This document shows, one piece after another, positions 40,408-49,548 of a stretch of DNA of 64,000 nt (within the stretch, counting starts at the first letter, position 1; each line of letters begins with the position of its first letter). The stretch comes from an uncultured Acidimicrobiales bacterium (GTDB lineage Bacteria; Actinomycetota; Acidimicrobiia; Acidimicrobiales; SHLQ01). Location: the NCBI GenBank assembly GCA_938041035.1, contig CALHYX010000026.1:1-64000 (forward strand), read 5' to 3'. The notes beneath the pieces were generated by a model. That model saw only the letters and a program-made list of their open reading frames with translations. It searched no databases and was not told the DNA's origin. The position numbers and the translations under genes were made by a program.

Positions 40408-41190
40408 TTACCCCTCGGCGACCGTGCCGCCGGCTTCGGGCGCGGCCTGCACCTCGGGCGCCGGGGTCGAATCGATGCCGAGCTGGGCCTTGATCTCGCT
40501 CAACCGGGCCTGAGCCTCGGTGTTGCGGGCGGCCTCTTCGATCTCGGCGATGCTGCCTTCGACAGAGTGCTCGGACAGTTCGGCCGATCCTTTGGCCTTG
40601 GCGTAGCGGCGCTCGATCTTGTCGCGCACCTCTTCCATGCTGGGGACGTCCTGGCCGACCTGCTCGTTGAGCTGGGTCATGGCCTTGTTCATCTGTTCCT
40701 GCATCTTGGCCTGGTCGAGTTGGCCCAGCAGCTTCTGCCGCTCGCTGAGCTTCTTTTGCAGCAGGGCCGAGTTCTGCTGCACGGCGGCTTTGGCCTGATC
40801 GGAGTGGGTGGTCGAGTCGAGGTGCAGCTGCTTGAGGTCCTCGACCTCGGCCTCGAGGGCGATCAACCGGTTGGCGAAGCTCTCGGCGGCCGACGTGTAC
40901 TGCGTGGCCTTGGCGTCGTCGCCGGCCTTGGCGGCATCTTCGGCCATGAGGATGGCCTGACGGGCATTGCCGTTGATCTTTTCGAGTTCTTCCATCTTGC
41001 GGTCGAGCCGCATCTCGGTCTGCTTCTGGTTGGCGATGACGTTCGCCGCCTGCTCCTTGAGCCGTCGGTGCTGCTCCTGGGCCTCGATAATGGCCTGTTC
41101 GAGCTGCACTTTCGGGTCGGCGTTCTCGTTGAATTGACCGGTCAGTTTGGCGGTGAGGTAGCTCCACCAGCGGCGCGCAAGTTTGATCAT
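40408..41190 (-). CDS. pspA: PspA/IM30 family membrane-stress protein
   Basis: A 260-aa, almost wholly alpha-helical coiled-coil protein of the PspA/Vipp1 family that assembles on stressed membranes. The N-terminal amphipathic helix (RRWWSYLTAKL) and AIIEAQEQHRRLKEQAANVI are typical. The C-terminal tail is Ala/Pro/Glu-rich. A -10-like TAAGAT lies 6 nt before the ATG. Confidence 0.9.
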   Translation of the reverse strand: MIKLARRWWSYLTAKLTGQFNENADPKVQLEQAIIEAQEQHRRLKEQAANVIANQKQTEMRLDRKMEELEKINGNARQAILMAEDAAKAGDDAKATQYTSAAESFANRLIALEAEVEDLKQLHLDSTTHSDQAKAAVQQNSALLQKKLSERQKLLGQLDQAKMQEQMNKAMTQLNEQVGQDVPSMEEVRDKIERRYAKAKGSAELSEHSVEGSIAEIEEAARNTEAQARLSEIKAQLGIDSTPAPEVQAAPEAGGTVAEG

Positions 41191-41196
41191 GGATGC

Positions 41197-41202
41197 ATCT
41201 TA
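41197..41202 (-). promoter_or_regulatory. -10 element of pspA
   Basis: TAAGAT on the minus strand, 6 nt before the pspA ATG; leaderless pattern. Confidence 0.55.
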
Positions 41203-41237
41203 TTGAGTCCGCGCCGAAAATTCTGCCCGAGCGAAGA

Positions 41238-42944
41238 TCAGGACCGCCAGAGCAGTCGGCGAACGGGCCGCAATACCAGATCGGCTTCGGTGATCTGTAG
41301 CCGGAAGGCGACCACGACATAGGTCAATCCGGCGAGTCCGAGCGACAGCGCGGTGGCGATGAGCGTCGGCAACGGGTCGGTGACGAGTTTGGCGGTCGCG
41401 GCCACGAGAAAGGCGATTGCACCGGGAACCGCCAGCCTCGCGATCGAGGCGGTGGGCGGCGTGGCGCCCGGAAGGTGTCGGCGCAGCAGCCGTTGCAGGA
41501 GCACCAACTCGACCCAGGCGCCGACGGCGGAACCGACCGCCAGGCCGACGGCACCGAGGCGGAAGACGTCCTCGACGCTGCGGGTTTCACGGGCAAGCGG
41601 GCCCCGCAATCCGACGATCGACCAGAAGTCGACGACCCGTTGGGCCTCGATGAGCACCCGATCGAACTGGAATGCCACCACGAGGCCGACGACGGCGGCG
41701 ACCGCCACGCGGACGAAGGCAATCCGGGCCGGTCCTTTGGTGTCGCCGACGGCGTACAGCGAATTCTGAGTCAGTCGCGACAATCCGTTCGCGGGCAGGC
41801 CCAGGGACCGGGTGGCCAACACGAACCACACCACCATGGTGAGATCGCCGGAGAATGCCCGACTGCGGAATACGAAGCCGGCGAGGCTCTGGTAGAGCGT
41901 GGCGACGATGAGGTCGCCGAGGGCGAAGTAGGCGGCGGCCACGAAGACCAGGAAGAACGCAATCCGCGCCTGGCCCCGACGGGCGCGGGCGACGAGGGCG
42001 TCGGGGTCGCCCGCGAGCCGGGACATCTCCGGGAGTTCCGCCGCCGCCACGCTCATGGCGAAGAGGCTGACCGGCAGCAGGTACAGCACCTGGGCGTAGC
42101 CGAGGACGCTGAGCGCACCCTGCGCAAGGGCGGCGGCCAAAAGCAGGTCGAGGTAGGACGAGAGCTGGACGACACCTCGACCGAGCAGGGTGGGCACGAA
42201 GCGTTCGAACACCTCTTTCACCGCGTCGGTCGAGCGGTCGAGGTTGGGGCGGATCTCCGGGGCGACGGATCGGACGGTGGGCAACTGCACGAGGAATTGC
42301 AGCAGGCCGCCGACTACCACCGCCCAGGCGAGGGCCCGACCGATGTCGAGTTGGGCCCAACCGAGGGTGCCGGTGACCACCAGCGCGACGATCTGGGCCA
42401 GGTTCCACGCCACCGGCGACGCATACGACAGCAGGAACCGGCGGTGGGTGTTGAGCACGCCCAGACACCAGGCGGAAAGCACCAGAAAGCCAATGCCGAC
42501 GGTCATGATCCGCACCAGCGGTACGGCGGCCTCGAAGACGTCGTCGGGCAGCAGCCCCGCGGTCAGTATCCAGATGATGGGCCGGGCCAGGGCGACGCCG
42601 ATTACGACGAGGACCCCGGTGACGGCGGTCAGCAGGCCGAGGACGGCACCGGCGAGCTTCCGGGCTTCGGCGGGCTCGCGTTCTTCGAGCAGGCGCGCGT
42701 ACACGGGGATGAACGAGGCCGACAGCACGCCTTCGCCCAGCAGGTTCTGCAGGAGGTTGGGTATGCGCAACGCGGCCCGGTACGCCTCGGCGGCGGTGCT
42801 CGCCCCCAGGAATGCGCCGATAGCCATCTCCCGCACCAGCCCGGCGACGCGCGAGGCCATAATTCCGGCACCGACGAGCACGGATCCCGAGCGCGCCGAG
42901 CCCGATGCGGTACGCCCGTCATCGGCGGGCGATTCGGGCTTCAC
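41238..42944 (-). CDS. murJ: Lipid II flippase MurJ (MviN)
   Basis: Polytopic flippase of lipid-linked peptidoglycan precursors, 568 aa with about 14 hydrophobic segments. Family signatures are ASRVAGLVREMAIGAFLGAS, RIPNLLQNLLGEGVLSASFIPVYA and AYALGD-like segments later. A short charged N-terminus precedes the first helix. GTG at 42944 is the assumed start. Divergent from the MoxR ATPase gene. Confidence 0.93.
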   Translation of the reverse strand: MKPESPADDGRTASGSARSGSVLVGAGIMASRVAGLVREMAIGAFLGASTAAEAYRAALRIPNLLQNLLGEGVLSASFIPVYARLLEEREPAEARKLAGAVLGLLTAVTGVLVVIGVALARPIIWILTAGLLPDDVFEAAVPLVRIMTVGIGFLVLSAWCLGVLNTHRRFLLSYASPVAWNLAQIVALVVTGTLGWAQLDIGRALAWAVVVGGLLQFLVQLPTVRSVAPEIRPNLDRSTDAVKEVFERFVPTLLGRGVVQLSSYLDLLLAAALAQGALSVLGYAQVLYLLPVSLFAMSVAAAELPEMSRLAGDPDALVARARRGQARIAFFLVFVAAAYFALGDLIVATLYQSLAGFVFRSRAFSGDLTMVVWFVLATRSLGLPANGLSRLTQNSLYAVGDTKGPARIAFVRVAVAAVVGLVVAFQFDRVLIEAQRVVDFWSIVGLRGPLARETRSVEDVFRLGAVGLAVGSAVGAWVELVLLQRLLRRHLPGATPPTASIARLAVPGAIAFLVAATAKLVTDPLPTLIATALSLGLAGLTYVVVAFRLQITEADLVLRPVRRLLWRS

Positions 42945-43032
42945 CGGGGCGCGGGCCCGACGTCGATCACGTCGGTGAGGCTAGTGGCGATCCGGGCGAT
43001 CAATTGATTCAGGTACTCGGGTGAGCGGCCGC

Positions 43033-43038
43033 TAACCT
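43033..43038 (+). promoter_or_regulatory. -10 element of the MoxR gene
   Basis: TAACCT then 6 nt and the ATG at 43045; leaderless pattern. Confidence 0.55.
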
Positions 43039-43044
43039 TTGGGC

Positions 43045-43926
43045 ATGGCAGAGCGTTTCACCGATGTCCCAACCGTGCGTCAACAACTCCGGGAGGTCGA
43101 CTACCTCGCAGACGACGGCATTTCGGGTGTGGTCTTCCTCGCCGACCGGCTCGGCAAGCCGATTCTGGTCGAAGGCCCGGCCGGCACCGGCAAGACCCAG
43201 CTGGCCAAGAGCGTCGCCGAGATGTCGGGTTCGCGGCTCATCCGGCTCCAGTGTTACGAGGGGCTCGACGAGGCCAAGGCGCTCTACGAGTGGAACTACA
43301 AGAAGCAGCTCCTGCGCATCCAGGCCGAACGCAACGCCGACGGGTCGTGGGAAGAGCTCGAGGACGACATCTTCTCCGATGAGTTCCTGCTCACCCGGCC
43401 GCTGCTCGAAGCCATCCAGGCCGACGACCCGGTCGTGCTGTTGATCGACGAGGTCGACCGGGTCGAGGTCGAGACCGAAGCGCTCCTGTTGGAGATCCGG
43501 TCCGACTTCCAGGTGTCGATCCCCGAGCTGGGCACCATCGAGGCAAAGCAGATTCCGCTGGTCTTCCTCACCTCGAACAACACCCGTGAGCTCTCCGAAG
43601 CACTGAAGCGCCGTTGCCTGTACCTCCACGTCGACTACCCGGAGATGGACCGCGAGAAGGAGATCGTGCTCACCAAGGTCCCCGAGATCGCCGAGAACCT
43701 GGCCGACCAGATCGCCCGCGTGGTGCGCTCCATTCGCCAGCTGGAGCTGAAGAAGGCGCCGTCGGTGTCCGAAACCATCGATTGGGCCCGCACGCTCGTG
43801 CTGCTCGGCATCGACAAGATCGATGCCGAAACCGCGACCGAGACGGTCAACGTGTTGTTGAAGTACCAGGCCGACATCGCCAAGGCGGTCAAGGACTTCG
43901 CGTCGAACGACCAGTTGGGATCGTGA
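43045..43926 (+). CDS. MoxR-family AAA+ ATPase
   Basis: A 293-aa AAA+ ATPase. Walker A is EGPAGTGKTQLAK (~residues 43-55), Walker B VVLLIDEVDRVE, sensor-1 region FLTSNN and the arginine-finger region ALKRRCLYLHVDYP. MoxR ATPases act as chaperones that insert cofactors or remodel partners, usually with a VWA-domain protein. The VWA partner follows with a GTGA overlap. It resembles the CoxD-like branch found with CO-dehydrogenase maturation genes, but none of those enzymes is in the window. Confidence 0.92.
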   Translation: MAERFTDVPTVRQQLREVDYLADDGISGVVFLADRLGKPILVEGPAGTGKTQLAKSVAEMSGSRLIRLQCYEGLDEAKALYEWNYKKQLLRIQAERNADGSWEELEDDIFSDEFLLTRPLLEAIQADDPVVLLIDEVDRVEVETEALLLEIRSDFQVSIPELGTIEAKQIPLVFLTSNNTRELSEALKRRCLYLHVDYPEMDREKEIVLTKVPEIAENLADQIARVVRSIRQLELKKAPSVSETIDWARTLVLLGIDKIDAETATETVNVLLKYQADIAKAVKDFASNDQLGS

Positions 43927-45413
43927 CCGACACCGCGGTCGCCGGCGCCGCCGCGCCCGACGGTGAACCATCGCCGCTGCTCGAACTCCTCGCCGGGTTC
44001 ATCATCGAGCTGCGCGAGGCCGGCCTTCCGGTCAGCCTCACCGAAAACCTCGATGCCATGGAAGCGGTACAACACATCCCGATCGAGGATCGCTCCACGT
44101 TCAAGTACGCGCTCGCCGCCACGCTGGTGAAGAACCACGGGCATTGGAAGGCGTTCGAGACGGTCTTCGAGGTGTACTTCTCGATGCGGGGTTCCCAGTA
44201 CTCGATCGACCCGGAGTCCTCGGAGTTCGACTTCGATTTCGACGACGACGATCAACAGGGCCAGGGACAAGGGCAGGGCCAGGGGCAAGGGCAGGGCGGC
44301 GGCCAGGGCATGTCGCCCGAAGAGCTGGCCGAGATGCTCTACAAGGCGCTGCAGTCGGGCGACCGGTCGATGATGCAGGCGATCGCCCGCCAGGCCGTGC
44401 GCCGCTTCGCCGGCATGGAACCGGGTCGCCCGGTGGGCGGCACCTACTACCTGTACCGCACGCTGCGCAACCTCGACCTCGACGGCGTGATGGAACGCCT
44501 GAACTCCGAGTCGAAGCTGGAGAATCCGGAGCAGTCAAGCTTTGACGAACGGCTCCAAAACGATGAGTACAAGGCCCGGGTCAGTGAGCTGAAGAAGGAG
44601 ATCGAGGCCGAGATCCGCCGGATGCTGGTCGCCGATCGTGGCGTGGAGGCCATGGCCAAGACGCTGCGGAAGCCATTGCCCGAAGACGTCGACTTCATGC
44701 ACGCGACCCGCGAGGAGATGGCATCGCTGCGCAAGGCCATCTACCCGTTGACCCGCAAGCTGGCCGCCCGGTTGGCCCGCAAGCGCAAGTTCGGACGCCG
44801 TGGGCCGCTCGACTTCCGGCGCACGGTGCGGACGTCGTTGAGCTACGGCGGCGTCCCGGCCGACCCGAAGTTCCGGCACCCGAAACCGCACAAACCCGAG
44901 ATCTACGTGATTGCCGACATCAGCGGGTCGGTTGCGGCGTTCGCCCGCTTCACGCTGCACCTGGTGTATGCGATCTCCAACCAGTTCACGAAGGTGCGCA
45001 GCTTCGTGTTCATCGATGGGCTCGATGAGGTCACCAGCTACTTCGACAACGTCGACGACATCACCGAAGCCATCCATCGGGTGAACACCGAGGCCGACGT
45101 GGTTTGGGTGGACGGGCACAGCGACTACGGCCACGCCTTCACCGTGTTCTGGGAGAAGTTCGGCAAAGACGTCGGGCCCAAGTCAACGGTGTTGATCCTG
45201 GGCGATGCCCGGAACAACTATCACGCGTCGCAGTCATGGATCATCAAGGAGATCCAGGACAAGGCCCGGCAGGTGCACTGGTTGAACCCCGAACCCCGGT
45301 CCTACTGGGATACCGGCGACTCCATCGTGGGCGAGTACGTCGAGTACTGCGACGCCGTTCACGAGGTCCGGAACCTGCGCCAACTCGAGAACTTCGTCGA
45401 AAAGCTCGTCTAG
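43923..45413 (+). CDS. VWA domain-containing protein, CoxE-like
   Basis: A 496-aa protein. The N-terminal helical region is followed by an acidic patch and a Gln-Gly repeat stretch (~residues 115-128), a helical middle and a C-terminal VWA domain with MIDAS motif DISGSV (DxSxS). GTG 43923 overlaps the MoxR stop by 4 nt. Together they form the usual MoxR-VWA chaperone pair. The target complex cannot be inferred here. The stop codon directly abuts a REP-like palindrome. Confidence 0.9.
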   Translation: MTDTAVAGAAAPDGEPSPLLELLAGFIIELREAGLPVSLTENLDAMEAVQHIPIEDRSTFKYALAATLVKNHGHWKAFETVFEVYFSMRGSQYSIDPESSEFDFDFDDDDQQGQGQGQGQGQGQGGGQGMSPEELAEMLYKALQSGDRSMMQAIARQAVRRFAGMEPGRPVGGTYYLYRTLRNLDLDGVMERLNSESKLENPEQSSFDERLQNDEYKARVSELKKEIEAEIRRMLVADRGVEAMAKTLRKPLPEDVDFMHATREEMASLRKAIYPLTRKLAARLARKRKFGRRGPLDFRRTVRTSLSYGGVPADPKFRHPKPHKPEIYVIADISGSVAAFARFTLHLVYAISNQFTKVRSFVFIDGLDEVTSYFDNVDDITEAIHRVNTEADVVWVDGHSDYGHAFTVFWEKFGKDVGPKSTVLILGDARNNYHASQSWIIKEIQDKARQVHWLNPEPRSYWDTGDSIVGEYVEYCDAVHEVRNLRQLENFVEKLV

Positions 45414-45450
45414 CGCGAACCATCTGGTGCCAGGCACCAGATGGTTCGCG
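45414..45450. repeat. REP-like palindrome, family A, copy 3
   Basis: Arms of 18 bp around a central A (45432), same core as the copies at 17405 and 35006. It begins at the base after the VWA gene's stop codon and ends 10 bp before the convergent anti-sigma gene's stop, so it may also serve as a two-way terminator. Confidence 0.9.
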
Positions 45451-45460
45451 GCGGGGCGCG

Positions 45461-46189
45461 TTAGGCGGTTTTGTCGGCGACGCCGCGCAGGATTGAACGA
45501 CCGGAGTGGGTTTCGTCGCCGTCGTCTTGTTCGATGGAGATATCGACGATCGGGAACTCCTCGGTGGTGACACCGGGCGGAAGGTCGATGGTGCCGTCGG
45601 CGGAAACCCGGCCGAGCGAGTGCATGTCGGTGACGTCGGCGTTGATCACCCACAGTTCGTAGTGGCCATCGACCTCAGGCCATTCCGAGACATCAAGGCG
45701 GATCTGGCGGGAATCGCCGTCGACGATGACCTCGGCGACACCATCGAGCCCGACTCCGGCCGGGTCGAGTTCGTCGTTGACCAGGTTGGCCACGGCGAAT
45801 GGCTCAGGGTCGTCGTCTCCGGTGAGCGCACCGATGCCGACGACGGCACCGACGAACACCGCGGCGGCCGCAGCAGCGGCCATGATGGCCTTGCGCGGTC
45901 GGAACGGGACGACGACACCGTCGTCGCCGAGACCTGCTGGGCTGGGTTCTGCGGCTGCCGCCGGCGCGTCGGGAGCGCCCGTCCCACCCTCGACGGAGCG
46001 GAGGCGAACAGCCGGCTCGTCGGCCGTCGCCGCAGCGGTGGCCTCGCCGGCCAGCTCGGCCTCGATAGAGTCCCACACCGCCGGCGGGGGAGTGGTGAGC
46101 GTGGCGTCTGCTTCGGTCAGGTCCTTGGCCAGCGCCGACAGGCGGGTGAACAGTTCCGCCTCGTCCGGGTCGTCGAAGTGTTCAGTCAT
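45461..46189 (-). CDS. Anti-sigma factor with RskA C-terminal domain
   Basis: A 242-aa membrane anti-sigma factor. The cytoplasmic N-terminal ~115 residues should bind the sigma factor; no zinc HxxxCxxC motif is present. One membrane helix follows (~118-140, Ala-rich), then an extracytoplasmic RskA-type domain (HYELWVINADV, SLGRVSADGTI). Its start overlaps the end of the ECF sigma gene by 8 nt, giving a coupled sigma/anti-sigma pair. Release by membrane proteolysis is typical of the family but not shown here. Confidence 0.88.
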   Translation of the reverse strand: MTEHFDDPDEAELFTRLSALAKDLTEADATLTTPPPAVWDSIEAELAGEATAAATADEPAVRLRSVEGGTGAPDAPAAAAEPSPAGLGDDGVVVPFRPRKAIMAAAAAAAVFVGAVVGIGALTGDDDPEPFAVANLVNDELDPAGVGLDGVAEVIVDGDSRQIRLDVSEWPEVDGHYELWVINADVTDMHSLGRVSADGTIDLPPGVTTEEFPIVDISIEQDDGDETHSGRSILRGVADKTA

Positions 46190-46757
46190 GGGAGGTCTCC
46201 AAATACGTACGGAGTCGACTGAGTCCCCGCCGGATGTCGCTCTTCACTGTTCCCAGCGGAAGGGCGGTCCGATCAGCAATCTGTTGGTGGGTGAGATCTT
46301 CGTAAAAGGCCAGGTGGAGCACCTGCCGGGTGCGATCCGGCAGCTCTCGCATGGCGGAGGCGAGCAGCATCTTGTCGGCGAGCACGCTCGGATTGTCGGG
46401 GTCGTCGCTGCCGTGGTGGTCCAGGGGCGGGCCGGCTTCGTCGACCCGTCGCCCCATCTTGCGGTGATGGTCGATGACTTTGTTCTTGGCGATGCCCATC
46501 AGCCAACCGCCGAGGGTTCCCCGATCGGTGGAGAAACGGTCGCGGGCCCGCCAGGCCGAGAGGAAGACCTCCTGCGTGAGATCGTTCGCGAACTCGGTGC
46601 CGACCGAACGGCGGCAGAAGGTGTAGATCAGCGCCCCGTGAGCGTCGTAGGCCGCCCGGAGGGCCGAGTCGTCGCCGGTGAGGAACAAATGGGTGGCCTC
46701 GTCGACACCATCGAGGTCGGCGGGGGCCACACCGCGGGGTTCGGGGGAGTCAGGCAT
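46182..46757 (-). CDS. ECF RNA polymerase sigma factor, SigK-like
   Basis: A 191-aa ECF sigma factor. Region 2 includes AYDAHGALIYTFCRRSVG and ANDLTQEVFLSAWRARDRF; region 4 has ELPDRTRQVLHLAFYEDLTHQQIADRT in segments and the HTH LPLGTVKSDIRRGLSRLR. ATG 46757 gives a normal length; a longer frame to 46904 is probably untranslated leader. A TACTAT hexamer lies 18 nt upstream. Co-transcribed with its RskA-type anti-sigma factor. The regulon is unknown. Confidence 0.9.
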   Translation of the reverse strand: MPDSPEPRGVAPADLDGVDEATHLFLTGDDSALRAAYDAHGALIYTFCRRSVGTEFANDLTQEVFLSAWRARDRFSTDRGTLGGWLMGIAKNKVIDHHRKMGRRVDEAGPPLDHHGSDDPDNPSVLADKMLLASAMRELPDRTRQVLHLAFYEDLTHQQIADRTALPLGTVKSDIRRGLSRLRTYLETSHD

Positions 46758-46775
46758 CGCCGGGGGCACCGCTCG

Positions 46776-46781
46776 ATAGTA
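46776..46781 (-). promoter_or_regulatory. -10-like element of the ECF sigma gene
   Basis: TACTAT on the minus strand, 18 nt before the ATG. The 240-bp stretch from 46758 to 46997, between the convergently placed sigma start and the DAHP synthase end, shows no other gene. Confidence 0.4.
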
Positions 46782-46997
46782 CCGGAACGAAATCGATGAG
46801 CGCGGGCTCGTGCCGGCGGAGGCGCCGGAGGTTCGCGGGGTTTCGGGGCGCGTTACGTCGTCGGGATCGTGCAGACCTGGTCGTCGACGGAGCGCAATCG
46901 CCATGGAAAGTCCTGGAACGCGGTGGGTGGATGTACCCGGCCTTACGTTCGCTCGTTGCGTTTGGATGCAGGGCGGAGCGCTTTTGGGCGGTTTTTC

Positions 46998-48332
46998 TCA
47001 GGTGCGAAGGAGATCCGAAACCGCGAAGGCCAGATCCACGCTCTGGCGGCCGTTGAGCCGGGGGTCACACATCGTCTCGTAGCGCGAATCGAGGTCCTCG
47101 TCGGCGATTTCCTGGGCGCCGCCCAGGCACTCGGTCACGTCATCACCGGTGAGCTCGACGTGCACGCCGCCCGCCCAGGTGCCGGCGGCATCGTGGGCCG
47201 CGAAGAAACCGGAGATCTCGGCGAGCACATCGTCAAACCGGCGGGTCTTTCGACCGCTGGGCGAGGTGAACGTGTTGCCGTGCATGGGGTCGCACACCCA
47301 GACGACCGGATGGCCGGCATCGTCGACCGCCTTCAGCAGCGGGGTCAGCCGCTCGGTGATGTCCTCGGCGCCCATCCGCGTGATCAGGGTGAGGCGTCCG
47401 GGTACCCGGTCCGGATTGAGGGCCTCGCAGATGCCGAGTACGTCCTCGACGGTGGCGGTGGGGCCCACCTTGCAGCCGAGGGGGTTCTGCACCCCGCGCA
47501 GGAATTCGACATGGGCGCCATCGAGGTCGCGGGTGCGCTCGCCGATCCAGAGCATGTGGGCGGAGCAGTCGTACCAGTTGCCCGTGCGCGAGTCCTGCCG
47601 GGTGAGCGCCTGCTCGAAGCCGAGTAACAGCGCTTCGTGGCTGGTGTAAAGGTCGACCTGGGAAACCGATTGTGATGCGGTATCGATCCCGCAGGCCTCC
47701 ATGAAGCGCAGGGCGTTGTCGAGTTCGGTGGCCAGGGCGGTGTAACGCTGCCCCGCCGGGCTGCTCGCCACGAACTCCTGGTTCCACGCGTGGACCTCGG
47801 ACAGCGCCGCGTAGCCGCCCTTGGTGAAGGCCCGCAACAGGTTCAGGGTGGATGCGGAGTTGTGGTACGCCTGCAGCAGGCGCTGCGGGTTCGCTCGGCG
47901 CTGGCCCTCGGTGAAGCCGGGCTCGTTGACGATGTGGCCGCGAAACGATGGCAGTTCAACGTCGTCGACGGTTTCGGTGTTGCTCGAACGGGGCTTGGCG
48001 AACTGGCCGGCGATACGGCCGACCTTCACCACCGGGACACCGGAGGAATACGTGAGAACGATCGCCATCTGCAAGATGACCTTGAGTCGGTCGCGGATGG
48101 AGTCGGCCGAGCTGTCGAAGGACTCGGCGCAGTCGCCGGCCTGGAGCAGGAACGCTTCGCCGTTGGCGACTCGCCCGAGCTGTTCGGTGAGCTGGTCGGC
48201 TTCGCCCGCAAAGACGAGAGGCGGAAGGTCGCCGAGCGTCTTGAGCGCCTGGTCGAGTTCGGCCTCGTCGGGCCAGTGGGGTTGCTGGCCGGCCGGGAAG
48301 GCCTTCCAGCTGTCGGGACGCCATTGATCCAT
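46998..48332 (-). CDS. aroG: Class II 3-deoxy-7-phosphoheptulonate synthase
   Basis: Joins phosphoenolpyruvate and erythrose 4-phosphate at the entry of the shikimate pathway. The 444-aa protein is of the plant/actinobacterial type II family. Diagnostic segments are LPPLVFAGEADQL, FLLQAGDCAESF with a metal-binding Cys, PVVKVGRIAGQFAKPRS and VVWVCDPMHGNTF. A TAGGCT hexamer lies 8 nt before the ATG. It stands alone downstream of the sigma factor gene. Confidence 0.95.
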   Translation of the reverse strand: MDQWRPDSWKAFPAGQQPHWPDEAELDQALKTLGDLPPLVFAGEADQLTEQLGRVANGEAFLLQAGDCAESFDSSADSIRDRLKVILQMAIVLTYSSGVPVVKVGRIAGQFAKPRSSNTETVDDVELPSFRGHIVNEPGFTEGQRRANPQRLLQAYHNSASTLNLLRAFTKGGYAALSEVHAWNQEFVASSPAGQRYTALATELDNALRFMEACGIDTASQSVSQVDLYTSHEALLLGFEQALTRQDSRTGNWYDCSAHMLWIGERTRDLDGAHVEFLRGVQNPLGCKVGPTATVEDVLGICEALNPDRVPGRLTLITRMGAEDITERLTPLLKAVDDAGHPVVWVCDPMHGNTFTSPSGRKTRRFDDVLAEISGFFAAHDAAGTWAGGVHVELTGDDVTECLGGAQEIADEDLDSRYETMCDPRLNGRQSVDLAFAVSDLLRT

Positions 48333-48340
48333 AGCGCTAC

Positions 48341-48346
48341 AGCCTA
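48341..48346 (-). promoter_or_regulatory. -10 element of the DAHP synthase gene
   Basis: TAGGCT on the minus strand, 8 nt before the ATG at 48332. Confidence 0.5.
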
Positions 48347-48358
48347 CGGCCGGACGCG

Positions 48359-48404
48359 GGAAGGCCCCAATCGTTTTCCCAAAGGAACCCGATCAGGGCC
48401 TTCC
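48359..48404 (-). terminator. Long hairpin between sigma factor and DAHP synthase genes
   Basis: GGAAGGCCC (48359-48367) pairs with GGGCCTTCC (48396-48404) around a 28-nt loop, just past the sigma gene's stop on the minus strand. There is no clear U-tract, so it may be a terminator or another RNA structure. Confidence 0.4.
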
Positions 48405-48435
48405 GACGTTTGTGATTGCGGGTTTGTACCGGCGC

Positions 48436-49266
48436 CTAGGCGGCGTCGACGCGGGTCCCGGCCTGCTCGCGGACCGTGTTCACGGCTCGCTTGACCAGGC
48501 GGCGGGCGGCCTCGGCGGTAACGCCGAGCTCTTCGCCGACCTCGCGGTAGCTGCGCTTGCGGCCGTCGTGCATACCAAAGCGCTGTTCGACGGCGTAGCG
48601 GGCACGGGTGTCGAGCACGTCCAGAAGGTCGGTGACCATCTGGGTTTCGGCTCGGGCCATGACCTCGGCCTCCGGGCCGGCTTTGGCGTCGGGGAGGAGG
48701 TCGACCAGCTCGTTGCTGTCGTCGTCGCCGATCGTGCGATCGAGCGACGTCGGCGTGGTGAGCCGGTGCAGGCGGGCGTGTTCGTCGTCCAGTTCGTCAC
48801 CGTCGCCCGAAACCGCACGAAGTGCGGCGCGCAGGCTGGCCGACCGGTCGCCGGGAAGGCGAACGAGGCTGGCCTTCTGGTCGAGTGCCCGGCCGATGGC
48901 CTGACGGATCCAGAAGGTCGCGTACGTGGAGAACTTGAAGCCTTTGCGCCAGTCGAACTTGTCGACCGCGTGTTCGAGGCCGAGGTTGCCTTCCTGGATG
49001 AGGTCGAGCAGCTCCATGCCCGGGGGCAGGGGGTAGCGGCGGGCGACGCTCACCACGAGGCGAAGGTTCGCTCGGATGAAGCGGTCCTTGGCAATGGCGG
49101 CTTTGTTAATGGCCCGGTCGAGTTCGCGACCGGTTTCACCGTCTTCTTTCTTGGCGCGGGCTTCCGCGCCCTTCTCGATGATCTGCGACAGTTCTCGCTC
49201 TTCTTGTGCGTTGAGCAGAGGAACCATGCCGATCTCGTTGAGGTATTGACCTACTGAATCGCTCAT
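48436..49266 (-). CDS. Sigma-70 family factor, primary-like (group 2/SigB type)
   Basis: A 276-aa sigma factor with regions 1.2 to 4 but no long N-terminal region 1.1. Region 1.2 starts VGQYLNEIGMVPLLNAQEE. Region 2 has NLRLVVSVARRY, LLDLIQEGNLGL and the -10-recognition FSTYATFWIRQAI. Region 4.2 has RSYREVGEELGVTAEAARRL. The short length suggests a stationary-phase or stress factor rather than the principal one. The ATG lies just downstream of the 282-bp spacer rich in inverted repeats. Confidence 0.88.
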   Translation of the reverse strand: MSDSVGQYLNEIGMVPLLNAQEERELSQIIEKGAEARAKKEDGETGRELDRAINKAAIAKDRFIRANLRLVVSVARRYPLPPGMELLDLIQEGNLGLEHAVDKFDWRKGFKFSTYATFWIRQAIGRALDQKASLVRLPGDRSASLRAALRAVSGDGDELDDEHARLHRLTTPTSLDRTIGDDDSNELVDLLPDAKAGPEAEVMARAETQMVTDLLDVLDTRARYAVEQRFGMHDGRKRSYREVGEELGVTAEAARRLVKRAVNTVREQAGTRVDAA

Positions 49267-49548
49267 GTCACCTAGATTCGAAACAGAGTTGCGACGCGCA
49301 ACTCCCAGGGGATGGAAGAAACTTCCTTCCGAGCACCTGTAGGTAACAGGGGCGCGGAGGGTAGCATCTCATTCAACAACATCAACCTGCCTTCGTCTTC
49401 CACTTTCGCTATGACATCCGTCACGGACGCGCACGAACGAGGAGGCAAGTTGTTACTCCACCCGGGCATATGGATAGTCACTCAGACAAGCGAAGTAAAG
49501 CATTTCCGATTCTGCGAAGCCTGAGTATCGGCAGGATTGCGGCGAAAC
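49267..49548. promoter_or_regulatory. Gene-free spacer with several inverted repeats
   Basis: A spacer of relatively low GC between the sigma factor and nadD genes. Near the sigma start it holds AGTTGCG/CGCAACT (49287-49303), GGAAG/CTTCC (49314-49326) and CCTGT/ACAGG (49336-49350). No convincing protein or RNA gene was seen. It probably carries the control sites of one or both divergent genes. Confidence 0.4.
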
